Below are positions 21,115-30,240 of a DNA stretch of 64,000 nucleotides, piece by piece (position 1 is the first letter of the stretch; the number at the start of each line of letters is the position of its first letter). Where the stretch lies: positions 124,001 to 188,000 of the forward strand of contig JAJDUD010000059.1 of assembly GCA_022826825.1 (NCBI GenBank), given 5' to 3'. This stretch comes from Acidobacteriota bacterium. Lineage in GTDB: Bacteria > Acidobacteriota > Vicinamibacteria > Marinacidobacterales > Marinacidobacteraceae. The position numbers were made by a program, and so were the translations under genes. The notes below the pieces were generated by a model. The model had not been told where the DNA came from and searched no databases. It saw nothing but the letters and a program-made list of their open reading frames with translations.

Positions 21115-21882
21115 CTAAAGCGCGAGTCCTCCCGTTACTTCGAGAACCGCGCCGGTGATGTAGCTCGCCTCGGCCGAAGCGAGGAAGGCGACCGCGGCGG
21201 CCACTTCCTCCGGCGATCCGGAACGTCCCATGGCGATGGCGCTTCCGAGTTGGGACCGCGCCGCCTCGGGCAACTCCCGCGTCATGTCGGTTTCCACGAG
21301 CCCCGGAGCCACCGCGTTCACGGTGATGTTCCGGCGCGCCAGTTCCTTCGCCAGCGCCTTCGTGAAACCGACGATGCCGGCCTTCGAAGTCGCGTAGGCG
21401 GTCTGACCGGGATTGCCGCGGAGTCCAACGATGGAACTGAGGTTGACGATCCGACCGTAGCGAGCGCGCATCATAGGCCGGACGGCGGCCTGGCAGCAAG
21501 CGTGCAGGCCGTCCAGATTGGTCGCCATGACCTCGCGCCAGGCGTCCGCCGACTGGCGCGCGAGCAGGCCGTCGCGGGAAACTCCGGCGTTGTTGATCAG
21601 AATCTGCAACCCGCCGTCCGCGCTGGCCGCCGCCACGCAGCGCTTGACCGATTCGTGATCGGTGAGGTCAAGGGCCAGACCGCGCACGCGGCCGCGGCCG
21701 GCGTCGAGTTCTTCGGCGGCGGCCTCCGCGCGGGACGCGTCGGTGCCGGTGAGGAACACCGCGGCCCCTTCATCGGCGAGCCGCGCGGCGATCGCGTGGC
21801 CGATCCCGCGGGTGCCGCCGGTGACGAGGGCCGTCTGCTCCTCGAACCGCATCCCCCGGGGGTCCTGAGCCGCGGAAACCAT
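21115..21882 (-). CDS. fabG: 3-oxoacyl-[acyl-carrier-protein] reductase
   Basis: 255-residue NADPH-dependent SDR. The nucleotide site is [12 protein letters not shown], followed by [11 protein letters not shown]; the catalytic residues lie in [21 protein letters not shown] (Ser, Tyr, Lys). The ATG at 21882 shares bases with the fabD stop (TGATG) and has GGAG about 8 nt upstream; a later ATG at 21852 gives the more usual length. Both are possible, but coupling to fabD favours the first. Confidence 0.96.
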   Translation of the reverse strand: MVSAAQDPRGMRFEEQTALVTGGTRGIGHAIAARLADEGAAVFLTGTDASRAEAAAEELDAGRGRVRGLALDLTDHESVKRCVAAASADGGLQILINNAGVSRDGLLARQSADAWREVMATNLDGLHACCQAAVRPMMRARYGRIVNLSSIVGLRGNPGQTAYATSKAGIVGFTKALAKELARRNITVNAVAPGLVETDMTRELPEAARSQLGSAIAMGRSGSPEEVAAAVAFLASAEASYITGAVLEVTGGLAL

Positions 21883-22841
21883 CACGCGGGACTCCGGACG
21901 GGCTTCGGCAGCAACTCCCGGACCCGTTCGACGCCGGCCGGATCGGAAACCGCAAGCGCGGCGGCATGGGGCAGCACGTTGCGGACCATCCCGGTGAGCA
22001 CCCTGCCCTGCCCGATCTCGACGAACTTGGTGGCGCCCGCGGCGCCCATCCCCCGGAGGGTCTCCTCCCAGCGCACCGGCGAGGCCACCTGGCGGCGCAG
22101 GGCTTCCCGGGCCTCCGCGCCGGTACGGATGGGAGCCGCGTCCACGTTCGTCCAGAGGGGCGCCGCCAGGTCGTGGAAGGGGGTGGCGTCGAGTTCCGCC
22201 GAAAGGCGTTCGGCTGCCGGCTCCATGAGGCGCGTGTGGAACGGCGCACTCACCGGGAGCGGGAGGACAAGCCGGGCGCCCCGGGCTTTCAGCTCCTCCC
22301 CCGCACTGGACACCGCGGCCCGCTGGCCGCCGATGACCACCTGGCCCCCGCCGTTGAAGTTCGCCGGTTCTACGAGACCCCAGCCGCGCCTGGTCACCGC
22401 GGACGCGACCTCCGTCACGGTCGCCACGGGCAGCCCGAGAACGGCGGCCATCGCGCCCTCCCCTTCGGGCACCGCCTCCTGCATGAATTCGGCGCGGCGC
22501 CTGGTGAGCCGCAAGGCGTCCGTGAACGAAAGCCCACCCAGCGCGACCAGCGCGGAGTACTCGCCGAGACTGTGCCCGGCGGCCATGTCGGGGGCCGCTC
22601 CGCGCACCGCGACCGCACGCCAGGCGGCAACGCTGACGGTGAGCATGGCGGGCTGGGTGTTCCGGGTGCGCCGGAGGTCTTCCGCCGGCCCTTCGAAGCA
22701 GAGAGTCGAGAGCGATTCCCCGAGAACGTCGTCCGCCTCCTCGAAGACCGCCCGCGACTCCCGAAAGGCGTCTCGAAGCGCCCGGCCCATACCGGGTCGC
22801 TGCGAACCCTGACCGGGGAAGAGGAAGGCAGTCTTGCTCAA
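21882..22841 (-). CDS. fabD: Malonyl-CoA-ACP transacylase
   Basis: 319 residues. TAFLFPGQGSQRPGMG at the N-terminus and catalytic Ser in AAGHSLGEYSALVALG; the catalytic His is in VSAPFHTRLMEPA. The start is taken as the TTG at 22841 (LSKTAFLF), directly after the rpmF stop, because the longer frame would run antisense-free through rpmF coding sequence and has no family resemblance. No strong Shine-Dalgarno precedes the TTG, so translation may be coupled to rpmF. plsX and fabH, which usually lie between rpmF and fabD, are missing. Confidence 0.95.
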   Translation of the reverse strand: MSKTAFLFPGQGSQRPGMGRALRDAFRESRAVFEEADDVLGESLSTLCFEGPAEDLRRTRNTQPAMLTVSVAAWRAVAVRGAAPDMAAGHSLGEYSALVALGGLSFTDALRLTRRRAEFMQEAVPEGEGAMAAVLGLPVATVTEVASAVTRRGWGLVEPANFNGGGQVVIGGQRAAVSSAGEELKARGARLVLPLPVSAPFHTRLMEPAAERLSAELDATPFHDLAAPLWTNVDAAPIRTGAEAREALRRQVASPVRWEETLRGMGAAGATKFVEIGQGRVLTGMVRNVLPHAAALAVSDPAGVERVRELLPKPVRSPA

Positions 22842-22842
22842 C

Positions 22843-23025
22843 TTACGGGTTGTCCACGTCGATGACTTTCTTGCCCTTGTAGTGGCCGCAATGCCGGCAG
22901 ACCACATGCGGCCGGATCCGGCGATTGCACTCGGTGCACGCCGAAAGGCCCGGCGGCTTGAGGCTGTCGTGCGAACGCCGGTTGTTCCGGCGGCCGGGAG
23001 AGTGCCGCCTCTTGGGTTGTGGCAT
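22843..23025 (-). CDS. rpmF: 50S ribosomal protein L32
   Basis: 60 residues, the normal L32 size: basic N-terminus MPQPKRRHSPGRRNNRR and the zinc-ribbon form CTEC...CRHC (about residues 30-46), ending YKGKKVIDV. The cysteine-containing (C+) version indicates a zinc-dependent L32. It follows the DUF177 gene, as in most bacteria. Confidence 0.97.
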   Translation of the reverse strand: MPQPKRRHSPGRRNNRRSHDSLKPPGLSACTECNRRIRPHVVCRHCGHYKGKKVIDVDNP

Positions 23026-23099
23026 TTCGGTTCTCCTGTCAGTTCACTGGAGGAATGGTGTTGTCGGCTCCCGCTGGCGGGAGTGGGTCGCTGTTCGCG

Positions 23100-23684
23100 C
23101 TATCCGGGAGTCTGCGTGAAGCCCGCCAGATCACGGAGGGCGCCGAGCCCGCTCCGGTCGGAACGGCGCGTATTCTCGTCGCAACCGCACCCGGGGCGGC
23201 GGTTGCGGTCGGCTCCGCAGGAACTGCAGAGCCCGAGACAGTCGGTGGAACACAGCGGTTTCACCGGCAAGGCCAGGTGAAGCTGCTCCCAGACCGTCTC
23301 GGCCAGTTCAAGGCGATCGTCGTCGTAGAAGGACACGTTCATGTCGGTGGCATCGAGGGCGCGCTCACCGCCTCCCGGAGCAGCCGACTCCGCGACCCGG
23401 GGCAGGTACACCAGATCCAGCCCCTCGTCCAGGGGAAGCGGAACGGGCTCCAGGCAACGGACGCACTCCAGCCGCAACTCTCCTCCGAGGTGCGCCCGCA
23501 GTCGAAAGCCGTCGCGTTCCAGACGATCGATGCGGCCGTGCAAACGGAGCCCGCCGACGATCTCGAAATCGGCGTTCGGGAATCCGAAAGCTCCCCGCTC
23601 GGCGGAGATCGCCACCCGGGCGCCGTGTGAAGGCACCGCGGCCAGGTTGACGCAGAGGGCGGAGGGGTCGTGAGGTGCGGACAA
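23100..23684 (-). CDS. DUF177 (YceD) family protein
   Basis: 194 residues; family linked to 23S rRNA accumulation in plants and Escherichia coli. Recognised by RLECVRCLEPVPLPLDEGLDLVY in the middle, DATDMNVSFYDDDRLELAETVWEQLHLALPVKPLC and the cysteine-rich CLGLCSSCGADRN at the end. Its position immediately upstream of rpmF is the conserved neighbourhood. It starts the DUF177-rpmF-fabD-fabG-acpP-fabF run; its 5' end overlaps by 10 bp the open frame that precedes the divergent deacetylase gene. Confidence 0.9.
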   Translation of the reverse strand: MSAPHDPSALCVNLAAVPSHGARVAISAERGAFGFPNADFEIVGGLRLHGRIDRLERDGFRLRAHLGGELRLECVRCLEPVPLPLDEGLDLVYLPRVAESAAPGGGERALDATDMNVSFYDDDRLELAETVWEQLHLALPVKPLCSTDCLGLCSSCGADRNRRPGCGCDENTRRSDRSGLGALRDLAGFTQTPG

Positions 23685-23773
23685 GGGCGCCGCATTCTAC
23701 CGTCTGGGAGGGTCTCGGCGCGGACGTGTCGGAAGCGGCAAAGAACGCGCCGTACCGCATAAAATCGCGCGCC

Positions 23774-24754
23774 ATGCGCGGTTCGGTGCTGCCCTGGATC
23801 CTGTTCGCCATCCCCGTATCGGTCGGCGCCTGCAACACGGAGACGCCGGTCGAGGAACCGGAGGTCCGGCCCTGGGAATGGACGGAAGCGGAGTGGCGGG
23901 CGCCGATCGACGCGGTGCGCGCCGGGCGCCGCCTGGCGCCCACCGAGTGGCCCGGAGGGAACCGCGTGGCGGTCGCTTTGTCCTTCGACTTCGACAACGA
24001 GACGGTGTCGCTCCGGGACAACGTCACCACGGCGTCCAACCTGTCCCGGGGGCAGTACGGGTCGAGAGCCGGCCTGCCGCGGGTTCTGGACCTGCTTCGC
24101 AGACACGAAATCCCGGCTTCGTTCTTCATTCCCGCGGTGAGCGCACTGATCTACCCGGAGGACGTGGCCGAGATCGTTGCCGACGGACACGAGATCGGTG
24201 TCCACGGCTGGATCCACGAACGGAACTCGCTCATTCCCGGTGACGTGGAACGGGAACTCATCGAACGCGCGATCGACACCCTCACCGAAATGACGGGAAC
24301 GCGTCCGGTCGGACTCCGAACCCCGTCCTGGGACTACAGCCCGAATACGCTCCAGATCATCCGCGACCTCGGCTTTCTCTACGACTCCAGCCTGATGGCC
24401 GACGACTGGCCCTACGAAATCGTGGCGAACGGCGAGCCCACCGGCGTCGTGGAACTCCCGGTGGAGTGGATCCTGGACGACGCCCCCTACTTCGGCTTCA
24501 GTCGCTACTCGGCGCTGCGTCCGCACAGCACTCCCGACGACGTGCTGTCCATCTGGAAGGCCGAATTCGACATGGCGCACGCCGAGGGCGGCATGTTCCT
24601 GCTCACCATGCATCCCCACGTCATCGGCCACCGTTCCCGCATCGCCATGCTGGAGCGGCTGATCGAGCACATGGGCGCGGCCGGCGGCGTCTGGTACGCC
24701 ACCCACGAAGAGGTGGCCCGCTACGCTCTCGAAAACGCCGGAGGCCCGGACTAA
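23774..24754 (+). CDS. Polysaccharide deacetylase-family lipoprotein
   Basis: 326 residues. A signal peptide ends in a lipobox-like SVGAC (Cys20), so the enzyme is probably membrane-anchored outside the cytoplasm. The NodB fold shows VALSFDFDNET (metal Asp pair), EIGVHGWIHE (His ligand) and LRTPSWDYSPNTL. The overall pattern resembles the PuuE/allantoinase-like branch more than classical peptidoglycan deacetylases, so the substrate (glycan, chitin-like or a small amide) is open. The ATG at 23774 is chosen because it yields the signal peptide; the frame runs 33 codons further upstream. The porin gene follows 76 bp downstream. Confidence 0.85.
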   Translation: MRGSVLPWILFAIPVSVGACNTETPVEEPEVRPWEWTEAEWRAPIDAVRAGRRLAPTEWPGGNRVAVALSFDFDNETVSLRDNVTTASNLSRGQYGSRAGLPRVLDLLRRHEIPASFFIPAVSALIYPEDVAEIVADGHEIGVHGWIHERNSLIPGDVERELIERAIDTLTEMTGTRPVGLRTPSWDYSPNTLQIIRDLGFLYDSSLMADDWPYEIVANGEPTGVVELPVEWILDDAPYFGFSRYSALRPHSTPDDVLSIWKAEFDMAHAEGGMFLLTMHPHVIGHRSRIAMLERLIEHMGAAGGVWYATHEEVARYALENAGGPD

Positions 24755-24830
24755 CCGGACCTGGCAGCGGGGGGGGGATGGGACAGCTCAGTTTCGCTTG
24801 TACAAGCCCGGGATGGGCGGAGGAAACATC

Positions 24831-26198
24831 ATGAATATGCGATTTACGGCCGCGATGCGGGTCGTAGTCCTGGCCTGCGGACTCGCGGCGCCCACGGCTC
24901 TGGCTGCCAGCGAGTCTCCACCGCCTGCCGCGGTGGCCACCGCGGCACTGGAAGCCGAGATCCGCGGCGAACTGGATTCGTTGCGGGAGCGGATCGAAGA
25001 CCTCGAGGTCCTGCTGGCGACCCTGGTGGCGTCCCGCGGCGTCGAGACTCCACCGGTTGAAGCGAAGCCCGGGCTGGCCCTCGCGGCCGCCGATGCCGGC
25101 GCAACTGCGGGTTCCGACCTGTCCACCCCGGCGACCCAGGACGCCGGTCCGGCAATGCCCGAGGGCGTCGCCAGCACCGGCGGGCAGCCGCTGGCCATCA
25201 CCGGCCTGGTGGACACCTACTACACCCACAACGCGAACGACCCCGTTGACGGGAACAACACGCTGTATTACACGAACCCCAACGCCCGGGGTTTCGGCCT
25301 GAACCAGTTGAAGCTGGAGATCGAGACCGCCGGCGACGGACCCTTCGGTTTCCGGTCGGACATCTGGTTCGGTTCCGGGGCGCGCCTCTTCCGGGACGGA
25401 CTCGAGCCGGGACCGCTGGCCGACCTGTTGTACGTCCAGCAGGCCTACGGCTATTACCAGTTCGCGGGCGGCGCCCAGCTCGACATGGGCGCCTTCGGAA
25501 CGATCGCCGGACTCGAGGTCGCCGAATCGCACCTGAACTGGAACTACAGCCGCGGGATCCTGTGGGCCTGGAACGAGCCCTTCTCGCACGTCGGAGCGCG
25601 GCTGGGCGTACCGCTCAGCGACACGTTCACCGGCACGCTGATGCTGGTGAACGGCTTCGACAACGCCTGGGACCAGAACACCGGCAAGTCCTACGGCGTC
25701 CAGGGATCGCTCGCTCCGAGCGACCAGTTCAACACGACGCTGACCTGGATCAACGGACCCGAAAACGCCGGAACGAACGACGGGTGGCTGCGAGACCTGA
25801 GTTGGAACGCCTATGTCGGTCTCACGGACCGGGTGGAGGCCATGGTGAACATGGACTACATCTCGGCGACGGACGAGATGGGTACGAGCGCGACCTCGTG
25901 GGGTCTCGGCGGGTACCTCCGCTTCCACGTGAACGACCGGGTGCGGATCGCCGAGCGCTACGAGTTCATGAACGACCGCGAGGCGCGTTCCACCGGCGTC
26001 GAGCAGATGCTCATGGAAAACACCTTGACGCTGGAGTTCCAGCCGGTGGTGGACGACGCGCGTTTCCTGGCCCGTCTCGAGTACCGCCGGGACTGGTCGG
26101 ATGCCGCGTTCTTCAGCTGCTCCGGCTGCGGCGAGGGACTCTCGAAGAGCCAGAACACCTTCACCATCGGGATGTCCTGGGTCTTCGGGCCGAAGTAA
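24831..26198 (+). CDS. Outer-membrane beta-barrel porin (OmpL/BBP2-like)
   Basis: 455 residues with a signal peptide (cleavage near TALAASES), a short coiled-coil segment (LEAEIRGELDSLRERIEDLEVLL, about residues 38-60), an Ala/Pro linker and a barrel of alternating aromatic/polar strands (ITGLVDTYYTHN..., GFRSDIWFGSGARL..., terminal NTFTIGMSWVFGPK). This is the layout of BBP2-type porins. The terminal residue is Lys rather than Phe. GGAGGA ends 7 bp before the ATG at 24831. Substrate unknown; it may serve the neighbouring exported deacetylase. Confidence 0.85.
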   Translation: MNMRFTAAMRVVVLACGLAAPTALAASESPPPAAVATAALEAEIRGELDSLRERIEDLEVLLATLVASRGVETPPVEAKPGLALAAADAGATAGSDLSTPATQDAGPAMPEGVASTGGQPLAITGLVDTYYTHNANDPVDGNNTLYYTNPNARGFGLNQLKLEIETAGDGPFGFRSDIWFGSGARLFRDGLEPGPLADLLYVQQAYGYYQFAGGAQLDMGAFGTIAGLEVAESHLNWNYSRGILWAWNEPFSHVGARLGVPLSDTFTGTLMLVNGFDNAWDQNTGKSYGVQGSLAPSDQFNTTLTWINGPENAGTNDGWLRDLSWNAYVGLTDRVEAMVNMDYISATDEMGTSATSWGLGGYLRFHVNDRVRIAERYEFMNDREARSTGVEQMLMENTLTLEFQPVVDDARFLARLEYRRDWSDAAFFSCSGCGEGLSKSQNTFTIGMSWVFGPK

Positions 26199-26209
26199 AC
26201 GGACGCGCC

Positions 26210-26932
26210 CTACCCGGCGGCGGTCGGACCGTCGGGGGCGGTGGCGGCGATGAAGGTCGCCACCGCTTCGGCTATTTCCAGGCTCACCTCGGCCGCGGTG
26301 CGCCGGGTGGCGGCGAGGATCGCCTTCGGGACCCGGAACCCGTGGTCACCTCCCGCGATCCAGCACACCTGGGCGCACGCGGCGGCGATCACGGGGTTCA
26401 GCAGCGCCGGCGGCGCAAAGGGATCCCGGTCCCCGCTCACGAAGAGGGTGGGGATGCCGATCCGGGGGAGGTGCTCCATCCGCTCCGGAGGGACCTCGGC
26501 CTTGCCCGGCGGTTTCAGCGGATAGGCGAGAAGCACCAGACCCGCCACGCGGTGCTTCGCGGCCGCGGTTTCGTCCGCGAGCAGGAGGGAGGCCATCCTC
26601 CCGCCGAAGGAGCGGCCACCGAGGAAGAGGGGGCCAGCGATGTCTCGCGCCGCCCGGTCCACGACCGCGGCCACGCAGGCGATTGCGCGGCCCGCCCGGT
26701 CGGGACGTCTCCGGCCGGCCTCCGCCGCCGGCAGGTTGAAGCGGAGCGTCCGGATCCCGTGGCGGGACAGGGATTCGGCAAGGGAGACGAGGCCCGGAGT
26801 GTCCCGGTTTCCGCCGGCGCCGTGGGTGAGCGCGAGGAGCGGGGTGGAGCCAGCCGCGGCCCGGGGTTCGTGCAGAGCAGCGCTGACCGTGCCCGAGCCG
26901 CCGTCCGGTAGGTGGAGAATCACTGGAGACAA
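26210..26932 (-). CDS. Alpha/beta hydrolase of the KANL3/Tex30 type
   Basis: 240 residues. LALTHGAGGNRDTP (oxyanion region), the nucleophile elbow GGRSFGGRMAS, VSGDRDPFAPP (acid) and GGDHGFRVP (catalytic His) give a complete hydrolase triad. The short, lid-poor form and the THGAGG motif match the KANL3/Tex30-like (dienelactone-hydrolase-related) group. Cytoplasmic, with no signal sequence. Substrate unknown. It lies just downstream of an arginase-like remnant and is on the same strand as the arginase. Confidence 0.8.
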   Translation of the reverse strand: MSPVILHLPDGGSGTVSAALHEPRAAAGSTPLLALTHGAGGNRDTPGLVSLAESLSRHGIRTLRFNLPAAEAGRRRPDRAGRAIACVAAVVDRAARDIAGPLFLGGRSFGGRMASLLLADETAAAKHRVAGLVLLAYPLKPPGKAEVPPERMEHLPRIGIPTLFVSGDRDPFAPPALLNPVIAAACAQVCWIAGGDHGFRVPKAILAATRRTAAEVSLEIAEAVATFIAATAPDGPTAAG

Positions 26933-26944
26933 CGGAGAACCGGC

Positions 26945-27073
26945 CTATCGACTCGGCGGAATCCGCTTGCCGAAAGCCGAGGCGACCAGCGCGGCCGCCG
27001 CTTCGGCGATCCGGTTCCCAACGTCACGCCGCGGGTTCACCTCGCCGATCCGGACCACTGGCGTGGCCCCCAT
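26945..27073 (-). pseudogene. Remnant of a second arginase C-terminus
   Basis: Read on the minus strand, this stretch encodes ...VVRIGEVNPRRDVGNRIAEA... and then AAALVASAFGKR before a TAG stop. It aligns without gaps to the last 40 residues of the neighbouring arginase (EVNPIRDVRNRTAELAVELV, ASALGKR), about 20 of 32 positions identical. An in-frame ATG at 27073 would give a 42-residue peptide, but every arginase metal motif is missing. The simplest reading is the tail of a tandem-duplicated arginase gene whose body has been deleted. Translation of the remnant is not supported. Confidence 0.7.
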
Positions 27074-27086
27074 TGACCGCAGCCAT

Positions 27087-28046
27087 TCAGGAACGGCCGA
27101 TTCCGGGGAGCGTGCGCTTGCCGAGCGCCGACGCCACCAGCTCGACCGCCAGTTCGGCGGTCCGGTTGCGAACGTCGCGGATCGGATTCACCTCCGCCAC
27201 CTCCAGCGACCGCAGCCCGCCGCTTTCCGCCACCGCCTCCATCAGGGTGTGCGCCTCGCGATAGCTGAGTCCACCCCGGACGGGTGTCCCGACCCCGGGG
27301 GCGATCTCCGGGTCGAGTCCGTCCATGTCGAGACTGAGGTGCATCCCGTCCGTCCCGTCGAGTACGCGGGCGACCGCCTCGTCGACAACGGTCGCGAAAC
27401 CCCGGCGATCCACCTCTTCCATCGTATACACCCGAATCCCCAGATCCCCGACCAACGCGGCTTCGGCCGGATCGACGCTTCGCACACCGACCAGGGCGGT
27501 GTTCCGAGGCTCCAGCCGCCTGGCCCCCGCGGCGAAACCTCCCACCCGGGTGAGGGCCTCGGGACCCCGGCCGAACAGTGCGGCCACCGGCATCCCGTGC
27601 AGGTTGCCGGTAGGGGTGGTCTCCGGGGTGTTCGCGTCCGTATGGGCGTCCACCCACAGGAGCCCCAGACGTTGCTCCAACGGGTAGCCGCCGCCGCGAT
27701 GCACGCATCCGGTCATGCCGGAGACCGTGCCGAGCGCGATGGAATGATCGCCACCGAGCACCGCCGGAAGCCGGCCCGCTTCGCGATGACGGCGTACCTC
27801 GCGCGCGAGGCGCTCAAGGACGCGGACGACCTCCTCGAGATAGCGGGCGTTCGGTTCGCCCGGTCCGGACAGCGTCTCGGCAAGGGGCGCCTCGATGTTC
27901 CCGGCGTCTTCCACGGCGTATCCGAGCCGCCCCAGACGCGTTGCGATCCCGGCACGCCGGATGGCCGAGGGCCCCATGTCCACTCCCCGGCACCCGGCCC
28001 CCAGGTCCAGCGGCACACCTATCAGACAGATCGTTCTCTTCTCCAT
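27087..28046 (-). CDS. rocF: Arginase (ureohydrolase family)
   Basis: 319 residues; hydrolyses arginine to ornithine and urea with a Mn2+ pair. Metal motifs are complete: GGDHSIALGT, WVDAHTDANTPETTPTGNLHGMP and LSLDMDGLDPEIAPGVGTP. The NLHGMP loop and RGVDMGPSAIR N-terminus point to arginase rather than agmatinase or formimidoylglutamase. No urease or ornithine aminotransferase gene is nearby. A remnant of a second copy of its C-terminus lies immediately downstream. Confidence 0.92.
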   Translation of the reverse strand: MEKRTICLIGVPLDLGAGCRGVDMGPSAIRRAGIATRLGRLGYAVEDAGNIEAPLAETLSGPGEPNARYLEEVVRVLERLAREVRRHREAGRLPAVLGGDHSIALGTVSGMTGCVHRGGGYPLEQRLGLLWVDAHTDANTPETTPTGNLHGMPVAALFGRGPEALTRVGGFAAGARRLEPRNTALVGVRSVDPAEAALVGDLGIRVYTMEEVDRRGFATVVDEAVARVLDGTDGMHLSLDMDGLDPEIAPGVGTPVRGGLSYREAHTLMEAVAESGGLRSLEVAEVNPIRDVRNRTAELAVELVASALGKRTLPGIGRS

Positions 28047-28187
28047 GGCCGCATCCTACTGCGCCGCCCCGCGAGCCTCGGGAGGGGGCGACACCCACTG
28101 GAGAGACAGCGCGCGTACGGCTTGGCGCGGTCGGGTGCAGGGGCGCAAAGCATGTTGGAACGGATCCGCCGCAACACCCCCGGGAAG

Positions 28188-28236
28188 GAAACGCCGGTCT
28201 CCAGACCGGCAGCCACTGCGCGGAGCGCTGCGGAAC
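28188..28236. repeat. Interspersed palindromic repeat, copy 3 (variant)
   Basis: GGAAACGCCGGTCTCCAGAC followed by CGGCAGCCACTGCGCGGAGC. The palindrome CGCCGGTCT/AGACCGGC and the trailing TGCGC block match the copy at 36524 in reverse orientation. Located in the 284-bp gap between arginase and the UbiD-like gene, which otherwise shows no coding potential. Confidence 0.55.
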
Positions 28237-28330
28237 GGCGGGCAGATCCCTCTCCGCATGGTGGGTGGGCACCGGCGCAGCCGGCCTTCCGCACCACCGG
28301 TTGCTCCTCCCGGTACTCTCCGCGCTCAGG

Positions 28331-30214
28331 ATGCCCTACCGGTCGCTCGCCGACGCCGTCGCCGACCTGCAACGGAATCGGATGCTCGTCCGTGTCCCCG
28401 ACGAGGTGGACGGACACCTAGAGGTCGCCGAGATCCAGCGCCGCGCCTACGCCGCCGGAGCGCCGGCCATCCTCTACGAGAACGTCAAGGGGTCGGCATT
28501 TCCCTGCGTTTCCAACCTCTTCGGAACCATGGAGCGGGCGCGTTTCCTGCTCCGGCACGGGCTCGACGGGGCGAAGGCAGCCGTCCGCTACCGCGCGGCG
28601 CCGGGGAAGGTCTTCTCGGATCTGCGGAACCGGCCTTCGGCCCCACTGGGCGCCGCGGAGGCGGCGATCCACTCCCTGCCCCGCCGGGTCGGTACGGCTC
28701 CGAGCCAAGCGCGTTCGATCGCCCTCGGCGACGTGCCCCGCATCACCTCGTGGCCGGATGACGGAGGTCCGTTCATCACCCTGCCCCAGGTCTTCACCGA
28801 AGATCCGGAGCTGCCCCCCGGTACTGGCCCGTTCGGAGCCCCCCTTTCGTCGAACGTGGGGATGTACCGCATCCAGCTCGCCGGCGGCGAGTACGGCGAA
28901 GGGGAGGCCGGGATGCACTACCAGATCCACCGCGGCATCGGCGTGCATCACACGGCGGCCGAGCGGCGTGGCGAGCCGCTCCGGGTGAGCATCTTCGTAG
29001 GCGGACCTCCGGCCCACACCCTTGCCGCGGTGATGCCACTGCCGGAGGGCCTCAGCGAACTGCTGTTCGCCGGGATGCTGGCCGGCCGGCGGTTCGCATG
29101 GAGGCGCCGGGATGACGGGTTCGTGGTCTCGGCGGACGCCGACTTCACCATCACCGGGTGGGTGGATCCGGGCCGCACCCTGCCAGAGGGCCCCTTCGGG
29201 GACCACCTCGGCTACTACAGCCTCACCCACCCGTTCCCGGTCCTCCGGGTGACTTCCGTAACCCACCGTACGGGAGCCATCTGGCCACTGACCGTGGTGG
29301 GCCGTCCCCCGCAGGAGGACACCACCTTCGGCCAGCTCATCCACGAGATCACCGAACCGATGGTCCCCACCACGCTGCCGGGGGTCCATTCGGTGCACGC
29401 GGTGGACGCGGCGGGGGTCCACCCGCTGCTGCTGGCCGTCGGCAGCGAGCGGTACTCCCCGTTCACCGGGCGGCGGCCGCAGGAGTTGTGGACGATCGCG
29501 AACGCGATCCTGGGTTTCGGGCAGTGCTCACTGGCCAAGTACCTGTTCATCGCGGCCCGCGAAGACGCTCCGGAACTGGCCGCCCACGACATTCCGGGAA
29601 TGCTGGACCATGTCCTCCGGCGGGTGGACCTGGCCTCCGATCTCCACTTCCAGACCCGCACCACGATCGACACCCTCGACTACTCCGGCACCGGTCTGAA
29701 CGCGGGGTCCAAGCTGGTGATCGCCGGAGCCGGCCCGGAGCGGAGACAACTCGCCCGCGCCGTCCCCGATGGAGTCGGCAGCGCGCTTCCGGATGGCTTC
29801 TCCGGCCTCCGCGCCGTCCTCCCGGGTGTCTTCGTGCTGGGAGGCCGCCAATTCGCCTCCCACGAGCAGGTGGCGGCCGACCTCACGCCGCTCTGGCGCT
29901 CGCTCGATGCGGCGGAGCGCGCCGGGGCCGATCTGACCGGGATGCCGCTTGTCGTGCTCTGCGACGATCCCGGCTTCGCCGCCGAGAGCCTCCGGAACCT
30001 GCTCTGGGTGGCCTTCACGCGGTCCAACCCCTCCCACGACGTGCACGGCCGCCGGGCGACGATTCGCCACAAGCACTGGAGTTCGGTGGAACCGGTGCTC
30101 ATCGACGCCCGCCTCAAGCCCCACCACGCCCCGCCGCTGATCGAAGACCCCGCGGTCAGCCGCCGGGTGGACGCTCTCGCGGCCCCCGGCGGGCCGCTCC
30201 ACGGAGTGATCTGA
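28331..30214 (+). CDS. Large UbiD-family decarboxylase
   Basis: 627 residues, about 130 longer than E. coli UbiD. The family is recognised from ILYENVKGSAFPCVSNLFGT near the N-terminus, the central GMHYQIHRGIGVHH and PLRVSIFVGGPPAHTLAAVMPLPEG, and TLPEGPFGDHLGYYS and EITEPMVPTTLPGVHSVHAVD further on. These are the prenylated-FMN and substrate-binding segments. The extended C-terminus (HDVHGRRATIRHKHW) is of the type seen in longer menaquinone-linked or aromatic-acid UbiD homologues. No UbiX flavin prenyltransferase or quinone gene is in the window, so the substrate cannot be named. The upstream open frame is antisense to arginase and was excluded. Confidence 0.85.
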   Translation: MPYRSLADAVADLQRNRMLVRVPDEVDGHLEVAEIQRRAYAAGAPAILYENVKGSAFPCVSNLFGTMERARFLLRHGLDGAKAAVRYRAAPGKVFSDLRNRPSAPLGAAEAAIHSLPRRVGTAPSQARSIALGDVPRITSWPDDGGPFITLPQVFTEDPELPPGTGPFGAPLSSNVGMYRIQLAGGEYGEGEAGMHYQIHRGIGVHHTAAERRGEPLRVSIFVGGPPAHTLAAVMPLPEGLSELLFAGMLAGRRFAWRRRDDGFVVSADADFTITGWVDPGRTLPEGPFGDHLGYYSLTHPFPVLRVTSVTHRTGAIWPLTVVGRPPQEDTTFGQLIHEITEPMVPTTLPGVHSVHAVDAAGVHPLLLAVGSERYSPFTGRRPQELWTIANAILGFGQCSLAKYLFIAAREDAPELAAHDIPGMLDHVLRRVDLASDLHFQTRTTIDTLDYSGTGLNAGSKLVIAGAGPERRQLARAVPDGVGSALPDGFSGLRAVLPGVFVLGGRQFASHEQVAADLTPLWRSLDAAERAGADLTGMPLVVLCDDPGFAAESLRNLLWVAFTRSNPSHDVHGRRATIRHKHWSSVEPVLIDARLKPHHAPPLIEDPAVSRRVDALAAPGGPLHGVI

Positions 30215-30240
30215 ACGCGATCTGATCGTGCTGGGTCAGG

